From: Sarcomyxa edulis
Taxonomy: Eukaryota > Basidiomycota > Agaricomycetes > Agaricales > Mycenaceae
NCBI GenBank assembly: GCA_009761415.1
Contig: QUOL01000002.1
Span: forward strand, 124,001-188,000
Direction: 5' to 3'
Length of the DNA: 64,000 nt
In this document: positions 14,235 through 25,538 of the stretch, piece after piece
How positions within the stretch are numbered: the stretch's first letter is position 1
Layout: each line of letters begins with the position of its first letter
Notes under the pieces: generated by a model
The model's database searches: none
What the model was told of the DNA's origin: nothing
Seen by the model: only the letters and a program-made list of their open reading frames with translations
Made by a program: the position numbers and the translations under genes

Positions 14235-15105
14235 CTACACCACCCGACGTCTTAATTTGAAAAAGGCATACCAAGCAGGCCTCTCCCTCAATTCTTCATC
14301 CACCTCTTGACCAAAACCCTCTCCCGAAGCAATTGTCCTGATTGTCTTTGCTAATTTGGTTAACCTCTTGACTTCTTGGGGTGGGGTTGGAATGCTGGTA
14401 CGACACATAGGGCATGTGGGGTTCCATTTAAGACCAATTCGACAGAGGATTCGGAGTGTGAGAGGATCATATGGAGGTGACGTATCAAACAGAAATTGAC
14501 CAGGACTGGATCTAATGCTAGTGTGTAATTGAGTCTCGAAATGGGTCTGGAGTGCCTCTTGTGAGAAGACATGGCCGCAAGAAAGACTAAAAATATAATT
14601 AGAGAGAGGGGGACGGAGGGAGATGGATGTTTGCACTAACACAAAAACCTTGTGGGACGAGGTATACAATATGTCGCATGTCATTGTGTCCTCGAGTGCG
14701 ATAGATACCTTGAGAATCACGTCTTTCAAATGAGCAATCTCTGCGCGCAGAGCCTCAGCCTGGTGCTCATGTATCAGTATACCGCGGGTAAGAAGTAATT
14801 GCGACTGTACCTCTGCAACCCGCCCCTCATCTGCCTCGGAGATTTTCTGGAGAGAACACGTGTGAGTACGAGATGAATATAACAATCACACCAAATGTAC
14901 GCACTCCTTTTAATTCCCGAATCTTTGTGGACATCTCCATGGGAGTGACATAGAATCCCTCGCTAGTCTCCGCCGACGATGTGTGAACAATATCAGATGA
15001 ATTTATAAAGATTATGTCGTCAGGGGAAGCGCATCGGGACGCAGAGTCGACATGACCGGGGCGATGGATTTCTGTTGAGTCGTTAAACTGAGTAGCAAAT
15101 GACAT
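14235..15105 (-). CDS. Degenerate RING-finger protein (copy A)
   Basis: Start at 15105 (MSFATQFNDSTEI), acidic N-terminus with a DIIFINSSDI motif, a predicted coiled coil (HQAEALRAEIAHLKDVI), and a RING-like C-terminus: TCDILYTSSHK, then across an intron LSCGHVFSQEALQTHF, a long loop, and NPTCPMCRTSIPTPPQEV. The spacing matches Agaricomycete RING E3 proteins with a long loop, but expected zinc ligands are missing: CDIL where CxxC is usual and FSQEAL where FCxxCL is usual. It may hold a RING-like or U-box-like fold with few metals, or be inactive. It is clearly related to copy B at 18149-19050. Frames remain open and introns obey GT-AG. Confidence 0.62.
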
Positions 15106-18100
15106 GATGCAGTAACGGGAGTCGGAACACAAGAACGAGGGCTTTTAAAGGATCTAGACAAAGGCGTAATTAAGATGTAGCGCACAAAGGGATTTTCGTT
15201 CAAGTGATGACCTTACAAACATCTGGTTGGCGTCTTCGACAAATTCGGTGACATCATAGGGAGGATGCATGAGATGAATATATTATAGATGCGACGGTAT
15301 GGGATGCGACGATAAGCGTGTCGATCTGAGTCTTTGAAGGTTGTGACAGCGTTACCGGCGATGCGTCCGTTCATCAAGAACTGCTATCAGCAGGATGTCT
15401 TGCCTCCAGACAGTGTGTACTAAAGTACGGACCGAAAAGAGACGATAACGTGGACTGCGCATCGTCCACTTGAAGGTGGTAAGGCCCGAGCACTACCGGG
15501 CAGAGTGATGTAGAATGTCGGGGTGGTCGTGAACTTGTATTCCGTCGAACGTGAGCGCAGGGCTAGACAGTTATATACGGCACTGCCATAGATGAGTAGA
15601 AGAGTTCCGGAGGTTTCACCGACAATTTTCAACCTGCAGTTGAGAGGGAACATGATCATAAGTAGACGGAGTGGTGCACTGCCACATGCATGGAGCACTG
15701 TCTCTTGCGAGGAGCAAGTGAAGGTTTCCTCCGAAATTCCAGATGGTGTGATAGTGTAAAAGGGGAGAATAGGGATGTACAATCAAGAATCTGCCAGCCA
15801 TATACCTTCTGAAATTGTGGTTTGGATGGAACAGAATGTGCGAACATATTGGTGGGACGGGATGGTGCCGCACTGCCACCGGAAAGGGGGGATCCTTCGG
15901 CTCCGAGTCGTGCGCGTGAAAAGTTTCAATGGAGTTTCAAGGAAACAGAGTGCAAAACATTTAGAGGCATGCGCTACGAAGTACCATAGCGGTTGGATTA
16001 GGGAATCGCGGTTGCATAGGTGATAGGGGACACCCCATAGCAGGAGCATCAGCGCCAGTTTCGGATTCACATTTCTTGGAGATTCTTTCGGTCAAATTTA
16101 TGCATAATGATGGCTAGAAGTAGAGGTATCAGGATCCTATTTGTTGCGTACATGTATGACGGTAAAATCACTGTGACCGATGTTATCAGCAGCGAACAGA
16201 GGCCAGATCGAGAAAAAAACACCCACTCACCCTTCTGTCAGGAGGCTCTCTGCATAGTTTACAACGCTTACGACCGTTTTCATGCTCGGATGCTAGGGCA
16301 GTACAGTAACCAAAGTTCTCATTCTTATCGCGCACTACGGGCAACACAGGACAACCGGGATCTTCATGATCCTCGTCATTGACCGAATGCGTCACCGACC
16401 TCGATTTGACGCCACATTTTCTCTTGCTGTTAGAAGAGGGATTAAGATCGAAGTTCAGCGCATTCATCCTGGTCTTACCCTTTTTGCCTTCCTTTCCAGC
16501 CACGCGAAACAAAATCAGACGCCAGACGCGTGAGTACCCCTAGCAGAGGCGTCACTTTATGAGTTTGTCTGTCGTGCGCGCCAGCCCGAAGATTGTTGTG
16601 AGTTCGAATGAGTCATTGCGGGTCCTTGGACGGTACAGTGGAGGCACCAAAGTGTCCGTAAGCGTTATGCTGTCACTAGGCTTTGCAGTCGACGTAAGAT
16701 GGATGAATCGAGGGCGGCTGTGTAAGAGCTAGACTCTGCGATGATGAGGACTCGCGCGTTAGATTGAGAAGGTGAGGATGGACACCTACATGAGTTGCGT
16801 CTGCCGCAAAGATCTATCAGTGTCCTCCGCTTCTGCACGATGATCGCATCCATGTTCCATCGAGTACTGCAATCTTCGGGGGGATGCAACGTTGATTTAG
16901 AATGTGGGATACGAAAAGGAGAACGGTCTGAACAGAACACTACTAGTTTAGCAGCAACGCTCATGATGCATCATGCGCTGTCTCTGGAATATTTTCCGGC
17001 GGCTAGACTGTGGCAAGTCACTACAAGACCTACAGCTTACGCTGCTGAGACTTTGGGCGAGTCGAATGCTGGATGCAGAGATAGTGTTGCACGGCCGAGA
17101 TCGTGTTACCGAAGCCGTGGAGAAGAAGATGGTGAGCTGTGTGGGGGGTAAGACTGGATTCACGCTCTTGGCCATGTTCTGGTGAAGACGTATGATAGGC
17201 TTCGGGAATGAGTGAATCCAAGAGTTTGTCGTGTTTGATAGACCGGAAGAATAGGATTCCGTGGTCAATGCAGAATTTGCCAATTGACCAAGGGCGTTCG
17301 TGGGATGGATCCGGAGGAAACTATGTAGGATGTTGAGCTCAAGAGCTGAATGGATATTTATCACGTTTATCATTGTGAATGGGAACATATAGGTTGGCGA
17401 GGTTGTCGAGTGCTTGGTGAGTTGGATGGCCCCTTTCCCCCTGGTCTGATGAGTGCACTCACTAGAAATGAAGTTTATGAAGCTTAGCGCTTATTATATG
17501 AAGCAGGTTAGGATGAGCGGAATATTATGGAATGTAGACGCACCTCGGAGCCAGCAGATCTGCCAAAATATTTCATCTCACCAGCGTCACCCAATTGCAA
17601 CGCATGAGTGTATTTCTGCGACGCTCCAAATGTAACGCGTCCTCGAGTAGGAGATGGTACGCTGAATTGGAAGATACCAGAGCTCATTTCTGCGATCTTG
17701 TGATAGAGTTGTTCGGCGTTGGCTAGGATGAAACTGAGGTCATGGACTGGCTTGATGGATAGGTGAGAAATGCATGCTACGCATTGACACCGGGTGCCCT
17801 GTCCAGCGGATTCCAGCGGATAGTACTATCGAAGGGACTTCAGTATGGAAACCGAGAGACAAGAACGGGTACCACAAGAACATATAATTTCGCATCCTGC
17901 TCGACAACAAGAACCATCACATTGTAGTTAATCTGAGATCTTTCTGAACACTTTGCCCTCGGGCATTTCTTGTGGTCGACATCGACGCGTCGTTGTGATA
18001 CTACCTGCCACGGACACCTGAGAGAGCACTCGGGGCAACCTTGCGCTGAATATCTTTGAACCAAACGGGTTGATATATAGGAGAAACAGATATATCATGT

Positions 18101-18148
18101 AGGCAAGGTGATACTGATCTGCAGGAAGTAGAGAACTCCTCAATGCAC
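15106..18148. other. Gene-poor interval with unrecognised open frames
   Basis: Between the two RING-like genes there are only short frames. Minus-strand frames at 15420-15782 and 15783-16070 read as hydrophobic, cysteine-containing peptides, the second starting with a signal-like MNPKLALMLLLWG; together they could be a broken secreted or membrane protein. A minus-strand frame at 16186-16512 has a cysteine cluster (RCKLCREPPDRR). Another at 16948-17388 has no recognisable domain. I cannot support an intact gene. Confidence 0.35.
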
Positions 18149-19050
18149 CTACGCTTTTCGTAGCGTAAAGAATTCCTCCCACTGAACGAGGTCGCTCTTC
18201 ATCGACTCGTCGTTTACATCTACACCCACTGGAACCAGATCCCCGGTGAGTTCCCGGATCATTTTTGCTAATTCTGTTAGCTTCCTGACTTCTCCAGGCG
18301 AGGCCGGAACACGTTTATGGCAAACAGGGCATGTTGGGTTCCATTGAATCAGCCTTCGTCGCATATGTTGGAGTGCATCCGAAGTATATGGGGGCTGTCG
18401 CATATTCGCCGGGATTCGAGGGTTATTCTCGACAACGAACTTCAATTTGGCCACAAATTGGTCCTGAAGCGCCTGTTGTGAGAAGGTATGGCCACATGGA
18501 AGACTATAAGTACGAGTCAGAGGGCGGTTAAGACTAAGAGAAGGTAGATACACGGACACAAATACTTTTTGAGACGATGCATGAATTGCGTCACATGTCA
18601 TGGCGTTCTCAGTGGCGACAGCCATTTGAGCAATAACACCTTTCAAACGCGCAGCTTCTTCACGCAAAGCGCCAACCTGGCATTCATTTAGTTATACCAT
18701 GAATATGATATTGAGTTACTCATACCTCCTTCGCTTCTTCCCTCTCCATCTCTAGAAGTTTCTAGATGAAAATCACTTGAGCGCAAAACAAATAGAGATC
18801 ATTAAGATGAACGCACTGCTTCTAACTCACGAATCTGGCGTAGCATCTCTATGCGAGAGACATAAAGCCCCTCATCGGTCTCGGTTGATGCCAAGGGAAT
18901 ATCAGATGAGTTTATGATGATTATGTCGTCTTCATCGGAGGGGGCGTAGTGGGATATAGACGAGTCAGGATGACTGAGTCGAGAGAATTTTGTCCGGTCG
19001 TTGGACAGATCGTCGAAAGAAGATGCATCTGAATGGTTCGTAAAGGACAT
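18149..19050 (-). CDS. Degenerate RING-finger protein (copy B)
   Basis: Start at 19050 (MSFTNHSDASSFDD), with the same layout as copy A: acidic N-terminus carrying DIIIINSSDIPLAS, coiled-coil segment, then TCDAIHASSQK, and after an intron YSLPCGHTFSQQALQDQF, a long loop and NPTCPVCHKRVPASPGEV. The same zinc-ligand positions are lost as in copy A (CDAI, FSQQAL), while CGH and CPxC are kept. Shared loss in two diverged copies suggests the reduced finger is an ancestral and maintained feature. A ubiquitin-ligase role would be the default guess for the family but is doubtful with the missing ligands. Confidence 0.62.
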
Positions 19051-21607
19051 GTAGTGTCAGAACTGAAAATGAACGAAAAACATAAATGGAATTGGTTAAA
19101 AGGAATTCTGCGAACAAAGGCGATTTTTCGGACATTGCATCACGCAGCGGCACAATGAAAACAATGATATCCGACATTGCTGCAAAGATCGATCGTTGTT
19201 TCGAACACGCATAATGAGGCCTAACGCTAACACTATGCTTAGCATAGCTTCCATTGGCACCAGCCAAAGATGCGAGTCCCCCGCTACAGTTCGATTTTTC
19301 TCCGCCATCTAGGACTCCAGACGACTGGACGCCGCCCATCGCTTTCGCGAGTAATATTGTAGGACTCTGCTTGTGATAGGGCGTTGTTTGTAAAAGGCCA
19401 AGATATAACTGTGAAATTGTAAAAAGTCATCGAAATTCAGCAACCAGATGAAAATAAGTATGATATGGAGCATACCTGTATGAGTTTCAAGAGAATCGAC
19501 TTGTCTAGATATGATATGGGATCTGAAGAGCTGTAGGCCATATCGAGCTGGGTGGAGGAAGATGGCACGAACTTGAAGTCGACGCGTCTTCGATAAGGAC
19601 ATGATCTTAGACGATCTTCGTCTCCTCCCGTATCTGTACATCTCCAGGATGCACACAAGTCTTCTGAGAACTCAACATGCAAGATTAATGTTGTCGAGGC
19701 TATATATTCGTTGGAAAATTACTGCAGGTGAGTATCATCCGATTCGTAGTCAGAGGCCCACACTCTATGCCGTGTACCACTCTTCATCGATGCTTCGTCG
19801 TTCGAACAAGCGTTGTGCGCGTTATTTATATTCATCCCCCTTCTAGCAATTTTTCAATGAAACCTATGGAACAATGCAGCCCAGAAGCAGTCCTCAGCCT
19901 CTTCGTCGAAGGCTGCTCTTGTGGGAACCTCGTTGCCCGCTCCAGCGAGTTCTGACAAGGTATGGCACATATGTCTGTTACAATTGACGATCAGATAGAT
20001 AATCTCATACTTTTTCGTAATTTTCTTCTGACCCGCTACCAGCCTTCCGTGTCCTCGTCACGAACGAGAAGCAACCAAGAGGCAGGCCATGGGAAAAGGA
20101 AAATGGACAAGTGTATGACTGATAAAATCGAGCCAGAGTTCCAAGGTAATTACTGTCTCGCTGCCCTGTGTTCGACCAATACCAATTGACTCTCCATCGT
20201 AAACAGGCCTTGCCAACCACCAGGGTACCGACCCCAGCAACTTCTGAAAGAGCCGCCTGTGATCGCGAAACCCGACCAGTCCGACGTTCATCCAACGTAT
20301 CCCTTCACTAAAGGCCCCTCGAAGTCTCGTCAGTCTCTACAAGCGGATTCCACCAAGAGTTCTAGTTCTCAGACTCAGCCTCCGGTACGTCTCTCGTTGC
20401 CAGTAATAGTGGTTTCCGGGTTTACTGCAACGCTCATCGATGTCTCCAACCACTGCTACTCACAACAACGGGCTAAACGTGAACGAAGCTTGAAGCTTCT
20501 TCCTAGGCGTACTTGTGGAAACCGAGAATGCTGACAATGATGCTGGTTACGAGGATGGAATCACCGTAGAAGCCAGCAAACCTTAACAGCCGCGTTCGAC
20601 GCCCTTTAGGTCCTCTCGTGGTCGTGGTATTTGTGGCCGAGGGCGTAGTGAGTCCACTCTCATTCAGCGGTTAGGTATGGCCGCTAATAGTCCTTCGTCT
20701 GTTTTTAACGACGATTCTTCCGAGCGTGGGACGCTATCACCCATCCCTCGTATGCTGTTTCATTTTCACGAGGCTGGCAACGACGATGAGTTCGAGGATA
20801 GGGCCGGCAGACGACCTGAACGAGCTACAAGCGCCACAATCGCCGTCTCCGTCGCCGGTAGACTCTCTCTCGAGCCGTACAAGTGCGGATAGCATACATC
20901 CTGCCTTTGCTAATGTTCTTCGTCGCACACCCTCGGATATCTCGTCCCTCTATAATGCCAGTCCCCTTCGTCGATCCGTTCTTGCTCGACCAGCACGTAG
21001 CGGTACCGTCGGACGATCTCCGTATATAAACCTGCTAACGGCGACGTCGCTGACCGATAGCACTATAACAGGTGCACACGTCCCCTTCCCGAGGCTCGGA
21101 TTCGCGTCAACTTCGAGCATTACTCCAACTTTTCATCCGAGAGTCGAGAATCACCGAGCTCCGGCAATCTCGACTCATGGCTGGCGCGTCGTGTCAGAGA
21201 GGGTCAGCGTGTTGCTGAGGCTGGTGCTAATTAGGTACCATTAGAGTGTGGTGCTCAATCTCCTCCCGCGTGCTGAGCGCTGAATGTATTATGGTTTATT
21301 GTTGTCTTATCTTGTTCGTATTTTCACTGGATTCGCTTTGTTACCTTTGCAAAGTTTGTACTTGAGAATGTATCTTTGCGTCCACGATTTGCACACGAAA
21401 GGTCTTACGGCTGCAATAAAAGGGGAGCATAATGATTTTATTGTGACAAACACGCTTCAGTCACAGACGCGACCGACGCGCGCGATCACATGCACGTTCA
21501 ATTGTATGAAGTACCTCTGGAATAGATTTCGATATTACATTATTTACCTGGAGAAAGCACAGAATAGGAGTGTACGCTAAAGTTCTGGAACATCAGATGA
21601 TCGAGTT
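19051..21607. other. Interval with degenerate coding traces, including an RG-rich segment
   Basis: Minus-strand frames at 18965-19339 and 19437-19682 could be exons of one gene but match nothing I know. On the plus strand 19860-21240 has low-complexity frames; at 20598-20670 the frame reads SSRGRGICGRGR, an RG-rich stretch typical of nucleic-acid binding proteins, followed by Ser/Pro-rich sequence. The frames are interrupted, so this is probably a decayed element protein. Nothing here is supported as an intact gene. Confidence 0.3.
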
Positions 21608-24600
21608 TCAGACACCAGTAGGATCTGTAGACACAATTTCAGTCCTCCTTCGAAAAACGAACATCGGGACACCACCTACTCTGGACAATGATATGATAGC
21701 TGACACCTGTTGTTCCTCCCAAACAAATGTGTGCTTTGCAAAGTGTATTTCCAATGCAGAAGCATGAACCAGCTCCAGCGCATCATGGAGCAATGGACTG
21801 TACAGCTTTGCTCGAAGCAAGGGAAAACCGCGAAACGGATCGTTTTTCACCAACACGTCTCTATGAGCACGGACCAACACCCAAGCATCAGAATGGCCTG
21901 GAAATCGCAAGATATGTTCGATTGAAACCGGGACATCTTCATTGTTTTCTCCGACGACAAGAATATTGCTGTTTCCCTCGTGCTTGGCCCGTGTTGTATA
22001 TCGAATGCCATTCACGGTCAAATGACTCGAAAAGTGTGCTTGATGCGGAGTGGAACGTATATTGTACTCTGAGAGCAGTCCGGAATATGTCTTGAGTCTG
22101 TCATACAAATCGGAAGGGATGTTGGAAGGACGGGTGTTGGTAGAACGGTTGAAATGGTTTGTGCTCATGTCGAGGTTACCGTCGTCATCGTCGTCGTCGT
22201 CGTCGTCGCCGTACAGCTTCTCTGCGAGTAAAATGTTCCGAACCTTCAGAGCAATCAAGCGTGAAAACATCTGAGCACACTTGCGGACTGCATCCGGGCA
22301 ACGGGGATTATCCTTCGAGAAAAGGGCCCTGAAATTGCAAGCTCGGTGCCATGAGCGTCCAATAGTTTCTTCGTACTCGCCTATATATGTGAGTATCTGT
22401 CAATGACGGGAAAGCGACTACTATCGAATCCATGATGACCATTGACATACCGGGTTTGTAGTTAGTGGAGATTCGTTGAAGCATTCCTATTGTTCGTTCA
22501 AAAGGGTATGTCCACCAACCATAGACAGGACCGAACATAGAGAGGAACTCCGCTATGTGTAAAGAGACGTGATAATTTGGTCGCGTATATGTGTAGTCTG
22601 GAAGCAGTCGCTGGAGTTCAGTGCGATATTGTTCCATGTACGAGAGAAAAACATCAGCATTGACTGTCGATATCTCTTGAGACATCACAGCGTCAACTGC
22701 AGAGAGGAACATGAATGTGAGATTTAGAAATTCAGCACGACGCATAGATCGGGGATTGTTGGGGTCAGGATTTCCCCATAACTTTGCTAGAGCAATGGGT
22801 AGATATGTTGATCCCAAAGCGCGCCATTCGTCCGCCTTTGGGGTTCCACCGGCAACACCTATCTGAGGAGGCACCGACGTCAACCACGACGGTGTGATAA
22901 CTTCTTGCATATCATTCCACAACTCTTGCAATTCCTTGGCTGTGAAAACCGAACCGGCCTGAGGAGGCGTGTGTTGTGGTTTCAATTTGGCTATTCTCTG
23001 AAATAAACATGAGTGAACTAGATCTAGTAAAAGTTCTGACCACGAGTACGTACCCAAGCCGTGAGCTTCTCTGCGATGCCCGCTCTTGTGGGTTTCTGGT
23101 CCCATCCAGGGCATGATACACCTTTGGCCACGTATTTCAATGGTCCGATATGACGGTTCGAAAGGAATTTCTGGACCTTCTGGACATCATCCGGCTCAAT
23201 GTGTCGCTGAAGACGATCGACGATGGACGTGACTTCTGCAGCTAATTTCGGTTCAGTCGGTGGAGGATTATTGGGGTCACTTCTTGATATGTCGATCGGA
23301 AGTTCCAACAGTCCGACCTCCTCTTTCAACTCGTATCCAAGGACGTCCACAAAATGGGTCCTCATGAGCCCTAGCAGCAAGTTATGCATCGGGTCGACAA
23401 CAATAAAACGGGTGGGATCAAAATAAGGAAGTCGAAGTAATTCCGACCAACGTAGACCTGACGCGGCGAAGGCTTGTTGTGCATCCGTTGCCTTTGTAGC
23501 ATTCCTGTAGTTTTCAGCATGAAAGCGCCAATCTTCATTGGTCCGCCTTTGCCATGATCGGTGATCAAAATCTGCCAACCCCTGTCCTGTAGCCTTGTTA
23601 AACCAGCATCTCCCGCAGAAGCGATTGGAACTATGAGAAGCTGAACATCCTACTTTGTTTGCTGCCAATAGATCGCAGATGATTAAGATCAGGGCGCAAA
23701 GGATGAGTCGCCCAAAAGGGCAGGTCCAGGTCTTTGTGAAGCGTATTCCAGGTCTCCAGAAGTTGACAAAGACGTCAACAATGGGAGCTAGGTACGGGTT
23801 GGTTCTGTCTAGTGGAGGCTCATGAGGTCCAGGGATTATAGCGGCGAGGAACATATTTTCAGGTTTATATCGAATCTCGATGGGAAGGTTCAAACATGCC
23901 AATGCTAGCAGTCCGACCGATGCCTTCTTTCCTGCCTGCTTGTTGGTGAGGGGATTGAAAAAATCAAATCCCATGCAGAAAGCGTAGCGACCTTCTTCTC
24001 CGCCCTTCCCAAAATGTGTTTTACCATCGGGGCCCTTGAAATTCTGCAAAACCGAACCATGAAATACGCTCGACATCTTTGCATCTTTCGGCCGATCTAA
24101 ATCTTTCCATGAATTATCCATCATTTCTTCAAAACCGGGTCTCGCTAGCAGAGAAGCCATCCAGTCCTTGAAATCGAAGACGATATACGACTTGATTGGA
24201 ATATAGAGGGTCTGACCACCTATCTCTTTGGGGCGAACGAGTAAGTCCCCACATCGAGAGCCTCCACTGTATTTCCGGTAATTGCAGCGCTGGGGATATA
24301 CAGGAATAGAGCTGGAGGTTGATGGCGCGTGGGTCTGATGACAGGATGAACAAACAGCGAAGATTGTGAATTTTGCCTCTAGATCGAATTCTGCGGTAGG
24401 ACTACGAATGTCCACGGGGAATTGGCTAACTATGAGCCGTAGATACACGGGGGCCTTTCCGATGTCTTCGTACAAAGTCAAAACGACACTTTGTATGAGA
24501 AAGTGTGTCATACTGAGAAGCCAAGAGCATCCCCGCCTAGGTAGTCGAAGGATAACACTGCAAGCGACGATCATGAGAATGGCCACCTGGACAATTGGCG

Positions 24601-25322
24601 CAACGTGTGCCAGTATTGGACTGAAATGATGGTCTGAAATGACGGTTCAGTCACCCTATAGAGCTGGTTTGCGACAAAGACTCACCAGATGTGTACGAGT
24701 TAGGATCTGATACTGCCTCAGCCCGATGTTGCTGTTCTGCTTTCAATCTTTGCTGGATACTCTGAGCCTCTTTCAGAAAAGCACTGAGGTCGATAAGTGT
24801 CTCTCTGTGAAGAGTCAACGCTGCCACAGTCTTGGTCCTTTTCTTTACCAGATTGAGGTCCACCTTCAACCGAACACCTGCATCGATGAACTCTGCAATT
24901 TTGTCCAGCCTGGAGAAGAGTATTTCAGGGGACGATGAAGATGAGGATGGAAATCCGTCCAGGTCTTTGCGCAGCACTGATACCTGATCAGCAATACTAC
25001 TGACTGCGGAAACCATACGCTTGACACGGTCGATCCTCGAGTTGTCCTGAGTTCGAGTCTCGTAGGGAGGAACTGTCTCACTCCCCAGGTTTAGCTTCTC
25101 CACTGCCCTGACCAGATCTTTATCCCGTTGTTTGATAGCCCGCCTCCTAATCTCTTCTGCCTCCTGCGCCTTTCGATACTTCAGTTCGTCCGAATTGTGT
25201 TGTCGAAGTGTGCGTTGGGTGACTGGGCGTCCGCCTGGTTTGAGATTTGTTTCGGGATTAATGTATTGATTGCAATTATGCACCATGCAGCTGCAGGTGT
25301 AGACTTTTTCTTTTCCGTCCAT
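21608..25322 (-). CDS. Plavaka/Tnp2-type (CACTA-related) transposase
   Basis: Four exons, 25322-24686, 24633-23054, 22997-22451 and 22380-21608, join in matching phases to an uninterrupted 1178-residue protein. Exon 1 gives an N-terminal Cys/His cluster (CSCMVHNCNQYI, LRQHN) and a coiled coil. Exon 2 carries the family signatures: IPGPHEPPLDRTNPYLAP, KTWTCPFGRLILCALIL, a zinc-binding HSSNRFCGRCW and DPMHNLLLGLMRTHF (about 23370-23410). Exon 3 has YGWWTYPFERTIGMLQR and exon 4 GEYEETIGRSWHRACN with a ten-Asp tract encoded by a CGT/CGTC microsatellite near 22180-22205. This is the cut-and-paste transposase family common in basidiomycetes. Intact reading across four exons argues for recent activity. 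It is the best candidate to mobilise the whole inverted-repeat interval, though a nested smaller element is also possible. Confidence 0.88.
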
Positions 25323-25538
25323 GGTAAGTACGTGCTAAGTACAATGTCGACTTTTCGAAGGCAAGAAAGGAGTTTGTGTGTTCCTGTTTTGTCTGAGGGC
25401 CTTAGACATCTGAGAAAGGCGCGCAACGCGCTTGTGATGATGAAGCATACCGCCGTGTGAGCCGCAAAGCTACTACGTCCAATATAAGGAACCATTACAT
25501 TACAGGGAACAAAGTATATGGTAAGGGAGCCGGCTACT

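Noticed and set aside
19860..21240. Intact Gag-like RG-rich gene
   Set aside because: The RG-rich stretch is real but frames are interrupted and no zinc knuckle or capsid-like domain could be read.
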